Source: CAYLQA01 sp964385695 | GTDB lineage: Bacteria > Desulfobacterota > Desulfobulbia > Desulfobulbales > Desulfurivibrionaceae | Length of the DNA stretch: 38,787 nt | Reading direction: 5' to 3' | NCBI GenBank assembly: GCA_964385695.1 | Contig: CAYLQA010000037.1 | Span: 1-38,787 of the forward strand | Shown: positions 1 to 9,120 of the stretch, in pieces | How positions within the stretch are numbered: the stretch's first letter is position 1 | Layout: each line of letters opens with the position of its first letter | Made by a program: the position numbers and the translations under genes | Notes under the pieces: model-generated | Databases searched by the model: none | What the model saw: only the letters and a program-made list of their open reading frames with translations | What the model was told of the DNA's origin: nothing

Positions 1-55
1 AACCTGTGACCCTCGGCTTGTAAGGCCGATGCTCTCCCAACTGAGCTACCCGCCC
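1..55 (-). tRNA. tRNA-Val (anticodon TAC), 3' end cut by window edge
   Basis: Read on the minus strand, the 5' acceptor half GGGCGGG is followed by TA, a D-arm (GCTC...GAGC), a five-pair anticodon stem TCGGC/GCCGA and the loop CTTACAA, which gives anticodon TAC for valine GTA codons. The sequence stops inside the T arm at base 1, so the 3' acceptor strand lies outside the window. It sits downstream of lon on the same strand but has its own promoter-like sequence just upstream. Confidence 0.93.
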
Positions 56-73
56 ACGCAATTTGTGGGAAAC

Positions 74-103
74 CTTATACCCTTCAAATACTGGGTTCGT
101 CAA
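74..103 (-). promoter_or_regulatory. Sigma-70-type promoter for tRNA-Val
   Basis: On the minus strand TTGACG (103-98) is separated by 18 nt from TATAAG (79-74). The predicted start would fall roughly 10-15 nt before the tRNA 5' end at 55. Both boxes are close to consensus and nothing else in the lon-tRNA gap competes, so the tRNA is probably transcribed independently of lon. Confidence 0.6.
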
Positions 104-190
104 GCAAAAAACACCCACACTAACAAAAAAGCTAATGCTAAATTCCAGCCCCCCAAAAGAGGCCAACAACAATAAGGAAATATCATTAAA

Positions 191-2599
191 TCAATGGGGC
201 ATTTCAGTGGCCGAAACAGTCACATCAACCCCTAATGCATCTGCAGGTAACTGCTTAAAAAGCACCTCACCCTCCTCAAGCACCAGGGCCTTTTCCAAGA
301 CCGTATCAACATGCTCGACCAACTCGATTGTGAGATCCTTCAAAATCTTATTGGGGATCTCATTCAAATCGCGTTCATTTTCCTTGGGAATGAGGACATG
401 CTTGATATTGCCGCGCCGGGCTGCAAGCAATTTTTCCGTCAATCCGCCAATGGGCAAAACACGGCCGCGCAGGGTTATTTCGCCGGTCATGGCAATATCG
501 TGGCGCACAGGCAACTTAAGCAGGGCCGAGGCCAAGGAGGTGGCCATTGTAATACCGGCAGAGGGACCATCCTTTGGAATAGCCCCCTCGGGCACATGCA
601 GATGGATATCAAGCTTCTGGTAAAAATCCGGCAAAAGTCCGAGCTGGATCGCTCGCGTTCTCACATAACTGAGAGCAGCCTGGGCCGACTCTTGCATCAC
701 ATCACCAAGCTTACCGGTCACAATGAGTTTTCCGCCACCGGGCATCAGGGCCGCTTCAATTTGCAGCAACTCACCACCAACCTCGGTCCAGGCAAGTCCG
801 GTGGTCAGGCCGACCTTGTCCTTCTCCTCGGCCAGACCAAAACGGTAACGTGGAATGCCAAGATATTTACTGGTAGAGGGAGCGGTGATGCGATATTTTT
901 TACTCGTTTTCTTTTTCTGGCGATCACGGGCAACCTTTCGGCAGATCGCGGCAATATTACGTTCAAGGTTACGCACGCCAGCCTCACGGGTATAACGACG
1001 AATGACCTCAAGAACGGCCCCTTCGTTCAAGGTAATATCACCTTTAGCAAAACCGTTAGCCTCCAGCTGTTTGGGCACCAAAAAACCTTGGGCAATCTTT
1101 AGCTTGTCCTCTTCCGTATAACCATTGAGCTTAATCACCTCCATCCTGTCCTGCAAAGGCCCGGGGATGGAAGGCAGATTGTTGGCTGTAGTTATAAAAA
1201 AGACATCGGACAAATCGTAATCAAGGTCCAGATAATGATCGTTAAAGGAATTATTCTGCTCTGGGTCCAGAACCTCAAGCATGGCAGCGGAAGGATCGCC
1301 TCGAAAATCCATGCTCATCTTATCCACCTCATCAAGGCAGATAACAGGATTGACAACCTTTGCCTTTTGCATGGATTGGATAATCTTGCCGGCCATGGCC
1401 CCGATATAGGTCCGGCGATGCCCTCTGATCTCAGCCTCGTCACGAACGCCGCCAAGGGAGAGACGGACAAATTTGCGCCCCATGGCCCTGGCCACGGATT
1501 TACAAAGGGAGGTCTTACCAACACCAGGAGGACCGACCAGACAAAGGATTGGCCCCTTAATTTTATCTACCTGGGCCTGCACGGCCAAATACTCAAGAAT
1601 GCGTTCCTTTGGCTTTAATAGTCCGTAATGATCCTCTTCCAGAATATTCTCAGCCTCTTTGATATCAATGGCATCTTCGGTCTTCTCAGTCCAAGGCAGG
1701 CTCAAAATGCAATCGATGTAATTCCTTACCACTGTCGCCTCAGCAGACATGGCAGGCATCATTTTCAGCTTTTTAAATTCCTGCTCGGCTTTGGCCTTGG
1801 CAGCCTCGGGAAGATTTTTTTCCTGGATGGCCTTTTCAAGCTCATCCATCTCAGAAGCTCCATCATCAGAGGTGCCCATCTCGCTTTGGATGGCGCGCAT
1901 CTGCTCGGCAAGATAGTAATCCTTCTGGGTCTTATCCATCTTCTTCTTGACCTTGCCGCGAATGGACTCTTCCAGTTCGGCAATCTCAATCTCTTTATGG
2001 ATAAGAGAGAGGATCATCTCCAAGCGCTCACTCAGAGAAAAGGTGGAGAGGATCTCCTGTTTTTCCTTAACCCCGATGGGCAGGTGTGCGGCCAGCACGT
2101 CACAAAACTTTGCCGGATTATCAATGCGGGCCAGTGACTTCACCACCTCACCCGGCACCTTCTTATTGTATTTGATGTACTGCTTAAAAGAGGTCTGAAT
2201 TTCCCGGATATAGGCAACCTCGCCAGGCCCTGCCTCTACATCGGCGACATCTTCTTCAAGTTGGACGATGAAGTATTCGGTATTGGCCAGATGCTTTACA
2301 ATCGTTGCCCGGCGCTTGCCCTCAACCAAGGCCTTGATGGTCCCGTCCGGAAGACGCAAGAGCTGCATAACAGAGGCAATGGTACCGACCTCATGCACAC
2401 TCTCTTCGCTGGGATCATCCTCAGAGGCATCAAGCTGGGTAGCCAGAAAAATCTCGCTGCGTTTGGCCATGGCCTCTTCCAAGGCCTTGATGGAGCGCTC
2501 CCGCCCTACAACCAAGGGAGCAACCATGTGCGGAAAGATCACGATGTCCCGTAGGGGCATCATGGGATAGACATGCTGTTCAGGATCAAACTGAGCCAT
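191..2599 (-). CDS. lon: ATP-dependent Lon protease
   Basis: Lon is a cytosolic hexameric AAA+ serine protease that degrades misfolded and regulatory proteins. The 802 residues match the usual length of about 780-820 and carry the full LonA layout. The N-terminal substrate domain begins with MMPLRDIVIFP (residues 13-23). A charged helical linker spans about 200-290, Walker A GPPGVGKT is at 356-363, and Walker B CLDEVDKM is near 421-428. The protease domain has PKDGPSAG with catalytic Ser680 and its partner Lys723 in GGLTEKLLAARR. It is the last protein gene of the tig-clpP-clpX-lon run, 40 nt after clpX, an arrangement common in many bacteria. No heat-shock promoter was recognised in that gap. 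The call is secure. Confidence 0.98.
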   Translation of the reverse strand: MAQFDPEQHVYPMMPLRDIVIFPHMVAPLVVGRERSIKALEEAMAKRSEIFLATQLDASEDDPSEESVHEVGTIASVMQLLRLPDGTIKALVEGKRRATIVKHLANTEYFIVQLEEDVADVEAGPGEVAYIREIQTSFKQYIKYNKKVPGEVVKSLARIDNPAKFCDVLAAHLPIGVKEKQEILSTFSLSERLEMILSLIHKEIEIAELEESIRGKVKKKMDKTQKDYYLAEQMRAIQSEMGTSDDGASEMDELEKAIQEKNLPEAAKAKAEQEFKKLKMMPAMSAEATVVRNYIDCILSLPWTEKTEDAIDIKEAENILEEDHYGLLKPKERILEYLAVQAQVDKIKGPILCLVGPPGVGKTSLCKSVARAMGRKFVRLSLGGVRDEAEIRGHRRTYIGAMAGKIIQSMQKAKVVNPVICLDEVDKMSMDFRGDPSAAMLEVLDPEQNNSFNDHYLDLDYDLSDVFFITTANNLPSIPGPLQDRMEVIKLNGYTEEDKLKIAQGFLVPKQLEANGFAKGDITLNEGAVLEVIRRYTREAGVRNLERNIAAICRKVARDRQKKKTSKKYRITAPSTSKYLGIPRYRFGLAEEKDKVGLTTGLAWTEVGGELLQIEAALMPGGGKLIVTGKLGDVMQESAQAALSYVRTRAIQLGLLPDFYQKLDIHLHVPEGAIPKDGPSAGITMATSLASALLKLPVRHDIAMTGEITLRGRVLPIGGLTEKLLAARRGNIKHVLIPKENERDLNEIPNKILKDLTIELVEHVDTVLEKALVLEEGEVLFKQLPADALGVDVTVSATEMPH

Positions 2600-2639
2600 A
2601 CGTCACAAACTCATATTTTAGGGGAGAGGCGGACAAACG

Positions 2640-3908
2640 TCAGGCGCTTTTCTTGGACTCGCTCTCATTGTCGTATAAGACAACAGGGTCATCACCGTTG
2701 ACAATCACCTGTTCGCTGATCACACACTCCCGTACGTTATCTTTGGAAGGCAGCTCATACATTATATTGAGCATTGCCTGCTCCATGATGGCTCGCAGGC
2801 CACGGGCCCCGGATTTACGTTTTATTGCCTCTTTGGCAATGGAGTTCAACGCACCTTCCGTAAAGCGTAAACGAATATTGTCAAACTCAAACAGTCGCTC
2901 GTACTGTTTGGTCAGTGCATTTTTGGGTTCTTTTAAAATGCGGACAAGGTCATCTTCCTGCAGCTCTTCCATGGTGGCAACAACAGGCAGACGACCGACC
3001 AACTCGGGGATCAAGCCGAAACGCAGCAGATCCTCGGCCTGAACCTGGGCCAGGATCTCACCCATGGATTTTTTGGGTTTACCCACGACCTTGGCTCCGA
3101 AACCCATGGATTTGGTGCCGGTACGGGATTTGATGACATTATCAAGATTTACGAATGCACCACCGCAGATAAAAAGGATATTGGTAGTGTCGATCTTGAT
3201 ATACTCTTGCTGCGGATGCTTGCGCCCACCTTTTGGTGGCACGCTGGCCATGGTGCCCTCAATAATCTTCAGCAAGGCCTGCTGAACACCCTCGCCGGAA
3301 ACATCGCGGGTGATGGAAGCACTGTCCGATTTCCTGGCAATCTTATCAATCTCGTCAATGTAGATAATACCGCGACTGGCTCGGTCTACATCATGATCCG
3401 CGGCCTGCAGCAGGCTGACGAGAATATTTTCCACATCTTCGCCCACATAACCGGCCTCGGTCAATGTCGTGGCATCGGCCATGGCAAAGGGCACATTAAG
3501 AATCTTTGCCAGGGTTTGAGCAAGCAGGGTTTTACCGCTACCGGTCGGACCGGCAAGTAGGATGTTACTCTTTTGCAACTCAACATCATTGAGCTCGCCA
3601 TGAAGCTGGGCATCGATCCGCTTATAATGATTATGCACCGCCACGGCCAAAACACGCTTGGCCTGCTCCTGCCCGATAACATACTCGTCAAGATGGTCTT
3701 TGATCGCCATGGGCTTTAGGATAGCGGCCTCTGTCTGGGCCTCAAGTTCCTGCTGCCGGTCTTCGCTGACGATCTCATTACAAAGATCAATACACTCGTT
3801 ACATATATATACAGTGGGTCCGGCAATCAGTTTTTTAACTTCATCCTGGCTTTTGCCACAAAAGGAACAGGTAACCTCAATTTCGCCGTTGTTCTGGTCC
3901 TTAGCCAT
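2640..3908 (-). CDS. clpX: ATP-dependent Clp protease ATP-binding subunit ClpX
   Basis: ClpX is the hexameric AAA+ unfoldase that recognises tagged substrates and feeds them into ClpP. The N-terminal zinc-binding domain has CSFC (Cys14, Cys17) and CNEC (Cys36, Cys39). Walker A GPTGSGKT lies at 120-127, the Walker B stretch IIYIDEIDKIARK follows, and the sensor and RKSGARGLR regions near the C-terminus are intact. Length 422 is normal for the family. The start lies 5 nt after the clpP stop, so the two are almost certainly co-transcribed and probably translationally coupled. This matches the ClpXP partnership. Nothing is unusual in the sequence. Confidence 0.98.
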   Translation of the reverse strand: MAKDQNNGEIEVTCSFCGKSQDEVKKLIAGPTVYICNECIDLCNEIVSEDRQQELEAQTEAAILKPMAIKDHLDEYVIGQEQAKRVLAVAVHNHYKRIDAQLHGELNDVELQKSNILLAGPTGSGKTLLAQTLAKILNVPFAMADATTLTEAGYVGEDVENILVSLLQAADHDVDRASRGIIYIDEIDKIARKSDSASITRDVSGEGVQQALLKIIEGTMASVPPKGGRKHPQQEYIKIDTTNILFICGGAFVNLDNVIKSRTGTKSMGFGAKVVGKPKKSMGEILAQVQAEDLLRFGLIPELVGRLPVVATMEELQEDDLVRILKEPKNALTKQYERLFEFDNIRLRFTEGALNSIAKEAIKRKSGARGLRAIMEQAMLNIMYELPSKDNVRECVISEQVIVNGDDPVVLYDNESESKKSA

Positions 3909-3913
3909 AATCG

Positions 3914-4513
3914 CTATTCCTCTTCAGGGTTTTTCCTTTCTGTCAGCACTTTATCGATTATACCATATTTCTTGGCCTCGACAGCACCCATAAAAAAGTC
4001 GCGCTCAGTGTCGTTTTGGATCTTCTTCATTTTTTGTCCACTGTGCTCGACAAGAATTGAATTCAAAGTTTTACGCATGCGCAAAATCTCGTTGGCGTGG
4101 ATCTCGATATCCGTTGCCTGGCCTTGGAAGCCGCCCATGGGCTGATGCAACATGATGCGTGAATGAGGCAAGGCGTAGCGCTTGCCATTGGTCCCGGCAG
4201 CGAGCAAAACCGCGCCCATGCTTGCCGCTTGTCCCATACACAGGGTAGCGATGTCGCATTTCACATAGCGCATGGTATCGTAAATGGCCAATCCAGCAGT
4301 CACAACGCCTCCCGGGGAATTGACGTAAAAGGTAATATCCTTGTCCGGATCCTCTGCCTCAAGAAAGAGAATCTGGGCAATTATTATATTTGCTATATCG
4401 TCATTAATGGCCGATCCCAAAAATATAATTCGCTCTTTGAGCAGTCTGGAGTAGATATCAAAGGCGCGCTCGCCGCGCGGACTCTGCTCAACCACCATGG
4501 GTATCATGTTCAT
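3914..4513 (-). CDS. clpP: ATP-dependent Clp protease proteolytic subunit ClpP
   Basis: ClpP forms the double-ring serine peptidase chamber used by ClpX and other Clp ATPases. The catalytic triad is visible as Ser98 in MGQAASMGA, His123 in MLHQPMGG and Asp172 in NDTERDFF. The 199-residue length and the N-terminal region (MVVEQSPRGERAFDIYSRLLKERIIFLG) match the canonical housekeeping paralogue. The gene lies between tig and clpX on the same strand, 17 nt after tig and 5 nt before clpX. The start at 4513 is kept because the following residues align directly with the conserved N-terminus of the family and the upstream sequence has a good purine-rich ribosome-binding site (GAGGAGGGG). Confidence 0.98.
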   Translation of the reverse strand: MNMIPMVVEQSPRGERAFDIYSRLLKERIIFLGSAINDDIANIIIAQILFLEAEDPDKDITFYVNSPGGVVTAGLAIYDTMRYVKCDIATLCMGQAASMGAVLLAAGTNGKRYALPHSRIMLHQPMGGFQGQATDIEIHANEILRMRKTLNSILVEHSGQKMKKIQNDTERDFFMGAVEAKKYGIIDKVLTERKNPEEE

Positions 4514-4530
4514 AGGCCCCTCCTCGGGTC

Positions 4531-5850
4531 TTATGCTTCAGCTTCTTCTTCGTTTGCTGCCTCAGCAGGTACGGTTTCAATTGTTGCAGCATCCATCAGG
4601 TAAGTCAAAATTTTCTCATTCAGCAACTCGGCCAAGAACGGCATCAGGTCATCACGGCTCTGGAAAAACTTTTTCACCTCGGGAACCTGCATGTTGTACT
4701 GGTCTGCAATACGCTGAAAACCTGCATCAATATCTTCATTCTCAAGCTTGACCTCTTCAACCTCGGCAACCTTTTTCAGAATGAAGTCACCTTTTACGCG
4801 GGACTCAGCCACCGGCTTGTATTGCTCGACCAGGTTGTCGCGATTCATCCCGGCAGACTCAAGGGTCATGGCCTGTTGTTGCAGGTTGTTCTCAAGTTCT
4901 TTGATCAGGTTATCGATCTCATAGGCAACCAAACGCGGCGGAATCTCGAAATCATGGTTCTCAATAAGCTTCTTCATAAGCTTGTCGTTGAGGCTTCCCT
5001 TGTCCGCATCTTCTTTAGCGGCCAAACGTGTTTTTTTGATGTTGTCCTTCAGGTCACCAAGGGTCTTAAAATCCTTGTTTACCTCCTGGGCAAACTCATC
5101 GTTGAGCTCAGGCATCTGGCGCTCTTTCACTTCTTTGACATTGATTTTGAACTCGACTTTTTTCCCAGCCAGAACTGGGTTTTCAAAGGTTTCAGGAAAA
5201 TCAACCTCCTGGGCAACCTCATCGCCTTTTTTAAAGCCGACAAGTTTATCCTCAAATTCCTGGCCGTATTGGCCTGAACCAACATCGATGGAGTAATTCT
5301 CACCCACAACCTGCTTCATGGCGTTGCCATTATGAAAGCCCTGAAAATCAACCACTGCCAGGTCGCCCTTTTCAATACCGCGATCGGTCACGGTCTGCAG
5401 AGGAGCCATCTGTTTCTGCAATGCGACAAGCTCTGCCTCAAGCTCATCATCGGTCACAGTGAGTTCGGTTTGCTCAATGACCAGTCCTTTATACTCGCCA
5501 AGCTCAAAATCAGGGCGAACATCGACATAGGCTTCATAATAAAAGGTGCCATCATCGCCAAACTTCTGGTCTTTGATCTCAGGATGGACAACTGCCTCAA
5601 TGCTGGACTGCTCAAGCGCGTCAAAATAAGACTCCTGGATCAATTTCTCCGCCACATCATTTTCCACCTTGGGGCCGTAATTTTTCTCCAGCACCTTGCG
5701 GGGAATTTTACCCTTACGAAACCCCTTTAACGAGGCCTCGCTATTGAGCTTTTTATAAGCTGCATCCAGCTCTTTGGAAACCATGTCACCGGGCAGGGTG
5801 ATAACCATCTTTTTTGTAAGACCGCTCACATCTTCAACATTGATCTGCAT
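4531..5850 (-). CDS. tig: Trigger factor, ribosome-associated chaperone / prolyl isomerase
   Basis: Trigger factor docks at the ribosome exit tunnel and holds nascent chains. It has an N-terminal ribosome-binding domain, a central FKBP-type isomerase domain and a C-terminal chaperone domain. The ribosome-binding signature appears as GFRKGKIPRKVLEKNYG near residues 40-57. The FKBP region follows around residues 150-240, and the acidic tail ends in NEEEAEA. I choose the ATG at 5850 (MQINVEDVSG, 439 aa) rather than an upstream in-frame TTG at 5868, because AGGAAGG sits 6 nt before the ATG and the family begins with this sequence. Nearest upstream is tRNA-Leu. The leader has a small GTGTG/CACAC hairpin at 5885-5901. 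Confidence 0.97.
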   Translation of the reverse strand: MQINVEDVSGLTKKMVITLPGDMVSKELDAAYKKLNSEASLKGFRKGKIPRKVLEKNYGPKVENDVAEKLIQESYFDALEQSSIEAVVHPEIKDQKFGDDGTFYYEAYVDVRPDFELGEYKGLVIEQTELTVTDDELEAELVALQKQMAPLQTVTDRGIEKGDLAVVDFQGFHNGNAMKQVVGENYSIDVGSGQYGQEFEDKLVGFKKGDEVAQEVDFPETFENPVLAGKKVEFKINVKEVKERQMPELNDEFAQEVNKDFKTLGDLKDNIKKTRLAAKEDADKGSLNDKLMKKLIENHDFEIPPRLVAYEIDNLIKELENNLQQQAMTLESAGMNRDNLVEQYKPVAESRVKGDFILKKVAEVEEVKLENEDIDAGFQRIADQYNMQVPEVKKFFQSRDDLMPFLAELLNEKILTYLMDAATIETVPAEAANEEEAEA

Positions 5851-5999
5851 CGAAAACCTTCCTTTCAATATAAAAGCTTACGCCGTGTGCTTGCGTCACA
5901 CCGCTCTTCTTATGAGGATATCTTTCTGTCGTAGGGGACGAATTTTCCTCGTCTGACGAATACCAGCCACACTTGGCAGGTAGGTTGGACTGTTAAGTG

Positions 6000-6083
<84 letters not shown>

Positions 6084-6094
6084 TTGAACCGGAA

Positions 6095-6123
6095 AAAATA
6101 AACAACTTTAACAACACAGTCAA
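6095..6123 (-). promoter_or_regulatory. Sigma-70-type promoter for tRNA-Leu
   Basis: On the minus strand TTGACT (6123-6118) and TATTTT (6100-6095) are separated by exactly 17 nt. The tRNA 5' end at 6083 is about 12 nt beyond the -10 box. It may also supply read-through transcription into tig, which lacks an equally clear promoter of its own. Confidence 0.6.
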
Positions 6124-6243
6124 GGTCTGCCTTTCTTTCAATCTTAATAAAGGTGTTTTTCTCATTTTTTTCAGAGGTGGCACAAATCGTCTTGCTCCCC
6201 TTACAAACACTTCCACCCCAGGCAGTGCCGATCCTGAAATTCA

Positions 6244-6272
6244 TTGACTTTTCATGCCATTATTGATAGCAA
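6244..6272 (+). promoter_or_regulatory. Possible promoter for the MetE-like gene
   Basis: TTGACT at 6244 is followed after 17 nt by TAGCAA, which fits the -10 consensus poorly. It is the only candidate with a good -35 box in the divergent gap between tRNA-Leu and the plus-strand gene starting at 6326. Confidence 0.3.
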
Positions 6273-6325
6273 ATAGTGCTTGGTTTTTTGGTGATTTTTT
6301 GCAGAAAAGATAAAGAGGAATTTCC

Positions 6326-7411
6326 ATGACAACTGATAATGGTGGCACCCGCTTTCAAGCCAATGGCATGGCGACACTTATCGGCAGCCTGCCGGAAAAA
6401 CAGCACCAAGCCGCAATGGACCTGATTCTGGCCCACACTCCAGATATTCCTCTTTGGCCCCAGCTCCCAAGTTTTCCTTTGGAGGGCATGCTCAGCCAAT
6501 TTATCGAAGGTATGCCCGGCATTGTCGAAGAGAATGAGCGGACCTACTTTAACATTGCAACCGATACATTTGAAGAGGAGATGGTGGCCTATTTTGAACA
6601 ATATCTCATGGCCGTCGAAGATCTCTCTCTTTTAAACGATTCTCCCTTTGCCGTGAGCCAAAAACGGGCACAAGGGCTTTACACATTAAAAGACACCATC
6701 CCCAACCAGCCTCAGGTCAAGGCCGTCAAAGGCCAGATCACCGGCCCCTTTACCCTGCTGACAGGCCTGAGCGATGTGGAAAAACGCGCTGCTTATTATG
6801 ACCCGACTATCAGGGAGATGGGGGTGAAAGGACTCTCCTTAAAGGCTGCCTGGCAGACCGCATTTTTGAAGCAACTGAACCTGCCGGTCTTGGTGTTTAT
6901 AGACGAGCCAGCCTTGGCAGGCTTGGGCTCATCCCAGTTTATCAGTGTCTCTCTTGATGACATCGGCCAGGATCTCAACGAGGTCATTGGCGCCATTCAC
7001 ATGGCAGATGGTCTCGCCGGTGTGCATGTCTGTGCCAACACGGACTGGGATTTTCTTCTTGGCACGGATCTGGATGTGCTCAGTTTTGATGCCTATGGAT
7101 TTTACGACCGCCTGATGTCCAGTAAAGAGAGTGTATATAAATTCCTCGAACGTGGGGGCACCATTGCCTGGGGTATCATTCCCACCGGCAGGACAGAAGA
7201 CATTGACAAGGAAAGCGTGGAAAGCCTGAGCGAGCTGTGGCACAAGCAGGCCCAGGAACTGGTGAATGACAAGTGGGATATCCCTGCCCTTTTAGGCCAA
7301 ACCCTGATCACCCCAAGCTGCGGCACCGGCTCACTGAGCCTTGAATATGCGACAAAGGTCCTCAAACTCACCCAAGGGGTCTCGGAAAAACTCCGCGTAC
7401 AATATTTATAA
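6326..7411 (+). CDS. Core MetE-type methionine synthase-like protein (UROD/MetE superfamily)
   Basis: This 361-residue protein resembles only the C-terminal catalytic barrel of cobalamin-independent methionine synthase and lacks the N-terminal folate-binding half of full MetE (about 750 aa). Zinc ligands expected for thiol activation are in place: His234 and Cys236 in HVCANTDW, and Cys332 in PSCGTGSL. The position where MetE usually has a glutamate ligand reads LSFDAYGF, so an aspartate may substitute. Related folate-independent core enzymes are known to take methyl groups from corrinoid proteins rather than folate; which donor is used here cannot be seen. A good ribosome-binding site (AGAGGA) lies 6 nt before the ATG. 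It stands alone, 58 nt before lysS. An alternative is another methylcobamide:thiol methyltransferase of the same fold. Confidence 0.75.
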   Translation: MTTDNGGTRFQANGMATLIGSLPEKQHQAAMDLILAHTPDIPLWPQLPSFPLEGMLSQFIEGMPGIVEENERTYFNIATDTFEEEMVAYFEQYLMAVEDLSLLNDSPFAVSQKRAQGLYTLKDTIPNQPQVKAVKGQITGPFTLLTGLSDVEKRAAYYDPTIREMGVKGLSLKAAWQTAFLKQLNLPVLVFIDEPALAGLGSSQFISVSLDDIGQDLNEVIGAIHMADGLAGVHVCANTDWDFLLGTDLDVLSFDAYGFYDRLMSSKESVYKFLERGGTIAWGIIPTGRTEDIDKESVESLSELWHKQAQELVNDKWDIPALLGQTLITPSCGTGSLSLEYATKVLKLTQGVSEKLRVQYL

Positions 7412-7421
7412 TCTCTTCCCA

Positions 7422-7443
7422 TGGCCAAAACAAAATTTGGCCA
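7422..7443 (+). other. Stem-loop between the MetE-like gene and lysS
   Basis: A perfect 8-bp inverted repeat TGGCCAAA/TTTGGCCA with a 6-nt loop lies 11 nt after the stop codon of the upstream gene and 26 nt before lysS. No T-tract follows, so it is not a standard intrinsic terminator. It may be an mRNA-stabilising or processing hairpin. Confidence 0.5.
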
Positions 7444-7469
7444 CGTATTAATAAGGTATAAGATCAATC

Positions 7470-8945
7470 ATGAGTGAATTAAACCAGGTTTTAAAACAAC
7501 GCCGCCAAAAGGCTCAAGAGTTGGCGGATATGGATATCAATCTTTTTAGTAACGACTATAGTCCCAGTCACCGCATCGCCGACATCCTGCCTAAATCCGA
7601 CGACCCGGAGGCCCCCCTTGAGGATGGCAGCAAATCCGTGGCCGGCCGCATTATGGCTATGCGAAAGTTCGGCAAGGCTGCCTTTATCCATATCCAGGAT
7701 GAATCCGGTAAAATCCAGATCTATGTCAAACGAGACGAGGTAGGCCCTGAAGCGTACCAGATTTTCAAAAAACTCGATGTGGGCGACATCGCCGGTTTCA
7801 CGGGCAGCCTTTTTCGCACCAAGGTAGGTGAGCCATCCATTCACGCAACAAGCCTAAAGCCCATCACCAAATCCCTACGTCCCCTGCCGGAGAAATTTCA
7901 CGGCCTGACCGATGTCGAGACCCGCTATCGTCAGCGTTACGTCGACCTGATCATGAACACCGAGGTCCGCGACACCTTCCGGGCTCGGGTGGAGGTCATT
8001 CGCCTGATCCGTGAATTTTTGTCCAACCGCGGCTTCATGGAGGTGGAGACCCCCATGATGCAGCCCGTTGTCGGCGGCGCCACGGCCAAGCCCTTTAAAA
8101 CCCACCACAACGCCCTGGGCCTCGACCTCTACCTGCGTATCGCGCCGGAGCTCTTTCTCAAACGTCTTCTGGTGGGCGGCTTTGAGCGTGTCTTCGAGAT
8201 CAATCGCAACTTCCGAAACGAGGGTCTTTCCACCCGGCATAACCCGGAATTTACCATGCTCGAGTTCTACCAGGCCTTTGCCACCTATCATGACCTGATG
8301 GACCTGACCGAGGAGATGGTCTCCTGGATCGCAGCCGAGGTGACCGGCTCCATGGTTGTCAATTACCAGGGAGAAGAGGTGGACCTCTCCCCCCCCTGGA
8401 AGCGCTACACTATGGATGAGGCCTTAATTGAAGTCGGCGGGCTCACCTTGGATGTCCTTGAGGATCCTGACAAAACGCGCCAGGTTGCTAAGGAGAAAGG
8501 CATTGAACTGCCGGACCAGGCAGGACACGGTAAGGTCAAGACAGAACTCTTTGAGTTGCTGGTTGAAGAAAAGTTGATCGACCCGACCTTTGTCACCGAA
8601 TACCCGACCGAAGTTTCACCCCTGGCACGGAAAAACGAAGAAAACCCTGAGGTCACCGACCGCTTTGAGCTCTTTATCACGGGCCGGGAAATCGCCAATG
8701 CCTTTAGCGAGCTCAACGACCCAATCGACCAGCGCCAACGCTTGGAAAAACAAATCGACGAACGTGGTGATGATGAGGAAATCTTTCCCGAACTGGACGA
8801 AGATTTTATCCGCGCACTGGAATACGGCATGCCACCCGCTGCCGGAGAGGGTATCGGGATAGATCGGCTGGTCATGCTTTTGACCGATTCACCATCGATT
8901 CGCGACGTGATCTTGTTTCCGCATCTGCGTCCCGAAAAAAACTAG
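7470..8945 (+). CDS. lysS: Lysyl-tRNA synthetase (class II)
   Basis: This enzyme charges tRNA-Lys with lysine in the cytosol. The N-terminal OB-fold anticodon-binding domain spans roughly residues 55-150 (GRIMAMRKFGKAAFIHIQDESG). The class II catalytic core follows: motif 1 around RAKVEVIRLIREFL-type sequence near 172-190, motif 2 with FRNEGLSTRHNPEFTMLEFY near 250-270, and motif 3 GEGIGIDRLVMLLTDSPSIRD near 459-480. The length of 491 is normal. AAGGT about 10 nt before the ATG at 7470 serves as the ribosome-binding site. The next gene, lolC, begins about 175 nt later on the same strand. Nothing is anomalous. Confidence 0.98.
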   Translation: MSELNQVLKQRRQKAQELADMDINLFSNDYSPSHRIADILPKSDDPEAPLEDGSKSVAGRIMAMRKFGKAAFIHIQDESGKIQIYVKRDEVGPEAYQIFKKLDVGDIAGFTGSLFRTKVGEPSIHATSLKPITKSLRPLPEKFHGLTDVETRYRQRYVDLIMNTEVRDTFRARVEVIRLIREFLSNRGFMEVETPMMQPVVGGATAKPFKTHHNALGLDLYLRIAPELFLKRLLVGGFERVFEINRNFRNEGLSTRHNPEFTMLEFYQAFATYHDLMDLTEEMVSWIAAEVTGSMVVNYQGEEVDLSPPWKRYTMDEALIEVGGLTLDVLEDPDKTRQVAKEKGIELPDQAGHGKVKTELFELLVEEKLIDPTFVTEYPTEVSPLARKNEENPEVTDRFELFITGREIANAFSELNDPIDQRQRLEKQIDERGDDEEIFPELDEDFIRALEYGMPPAAGEGIGIDRLVMLLTDSPSIRDVILFPHLRPEKN

Positions 8946-9120
8946 TGCCGGAGCGATAACATGGCAGGGCATCTGCTTTATCAGAGATGAGTTCGCATAC
9001 ACTTGTATAGCTCACTCACCTCTTCTGCGCAGCTACCCTACCCTGTTTCCGCTCATTATTGTCTGTACCAGCTTTTTTCAGGCAACAATGAGATTCAAAA
9101 ACAAAACTTGGGAGTATCGC

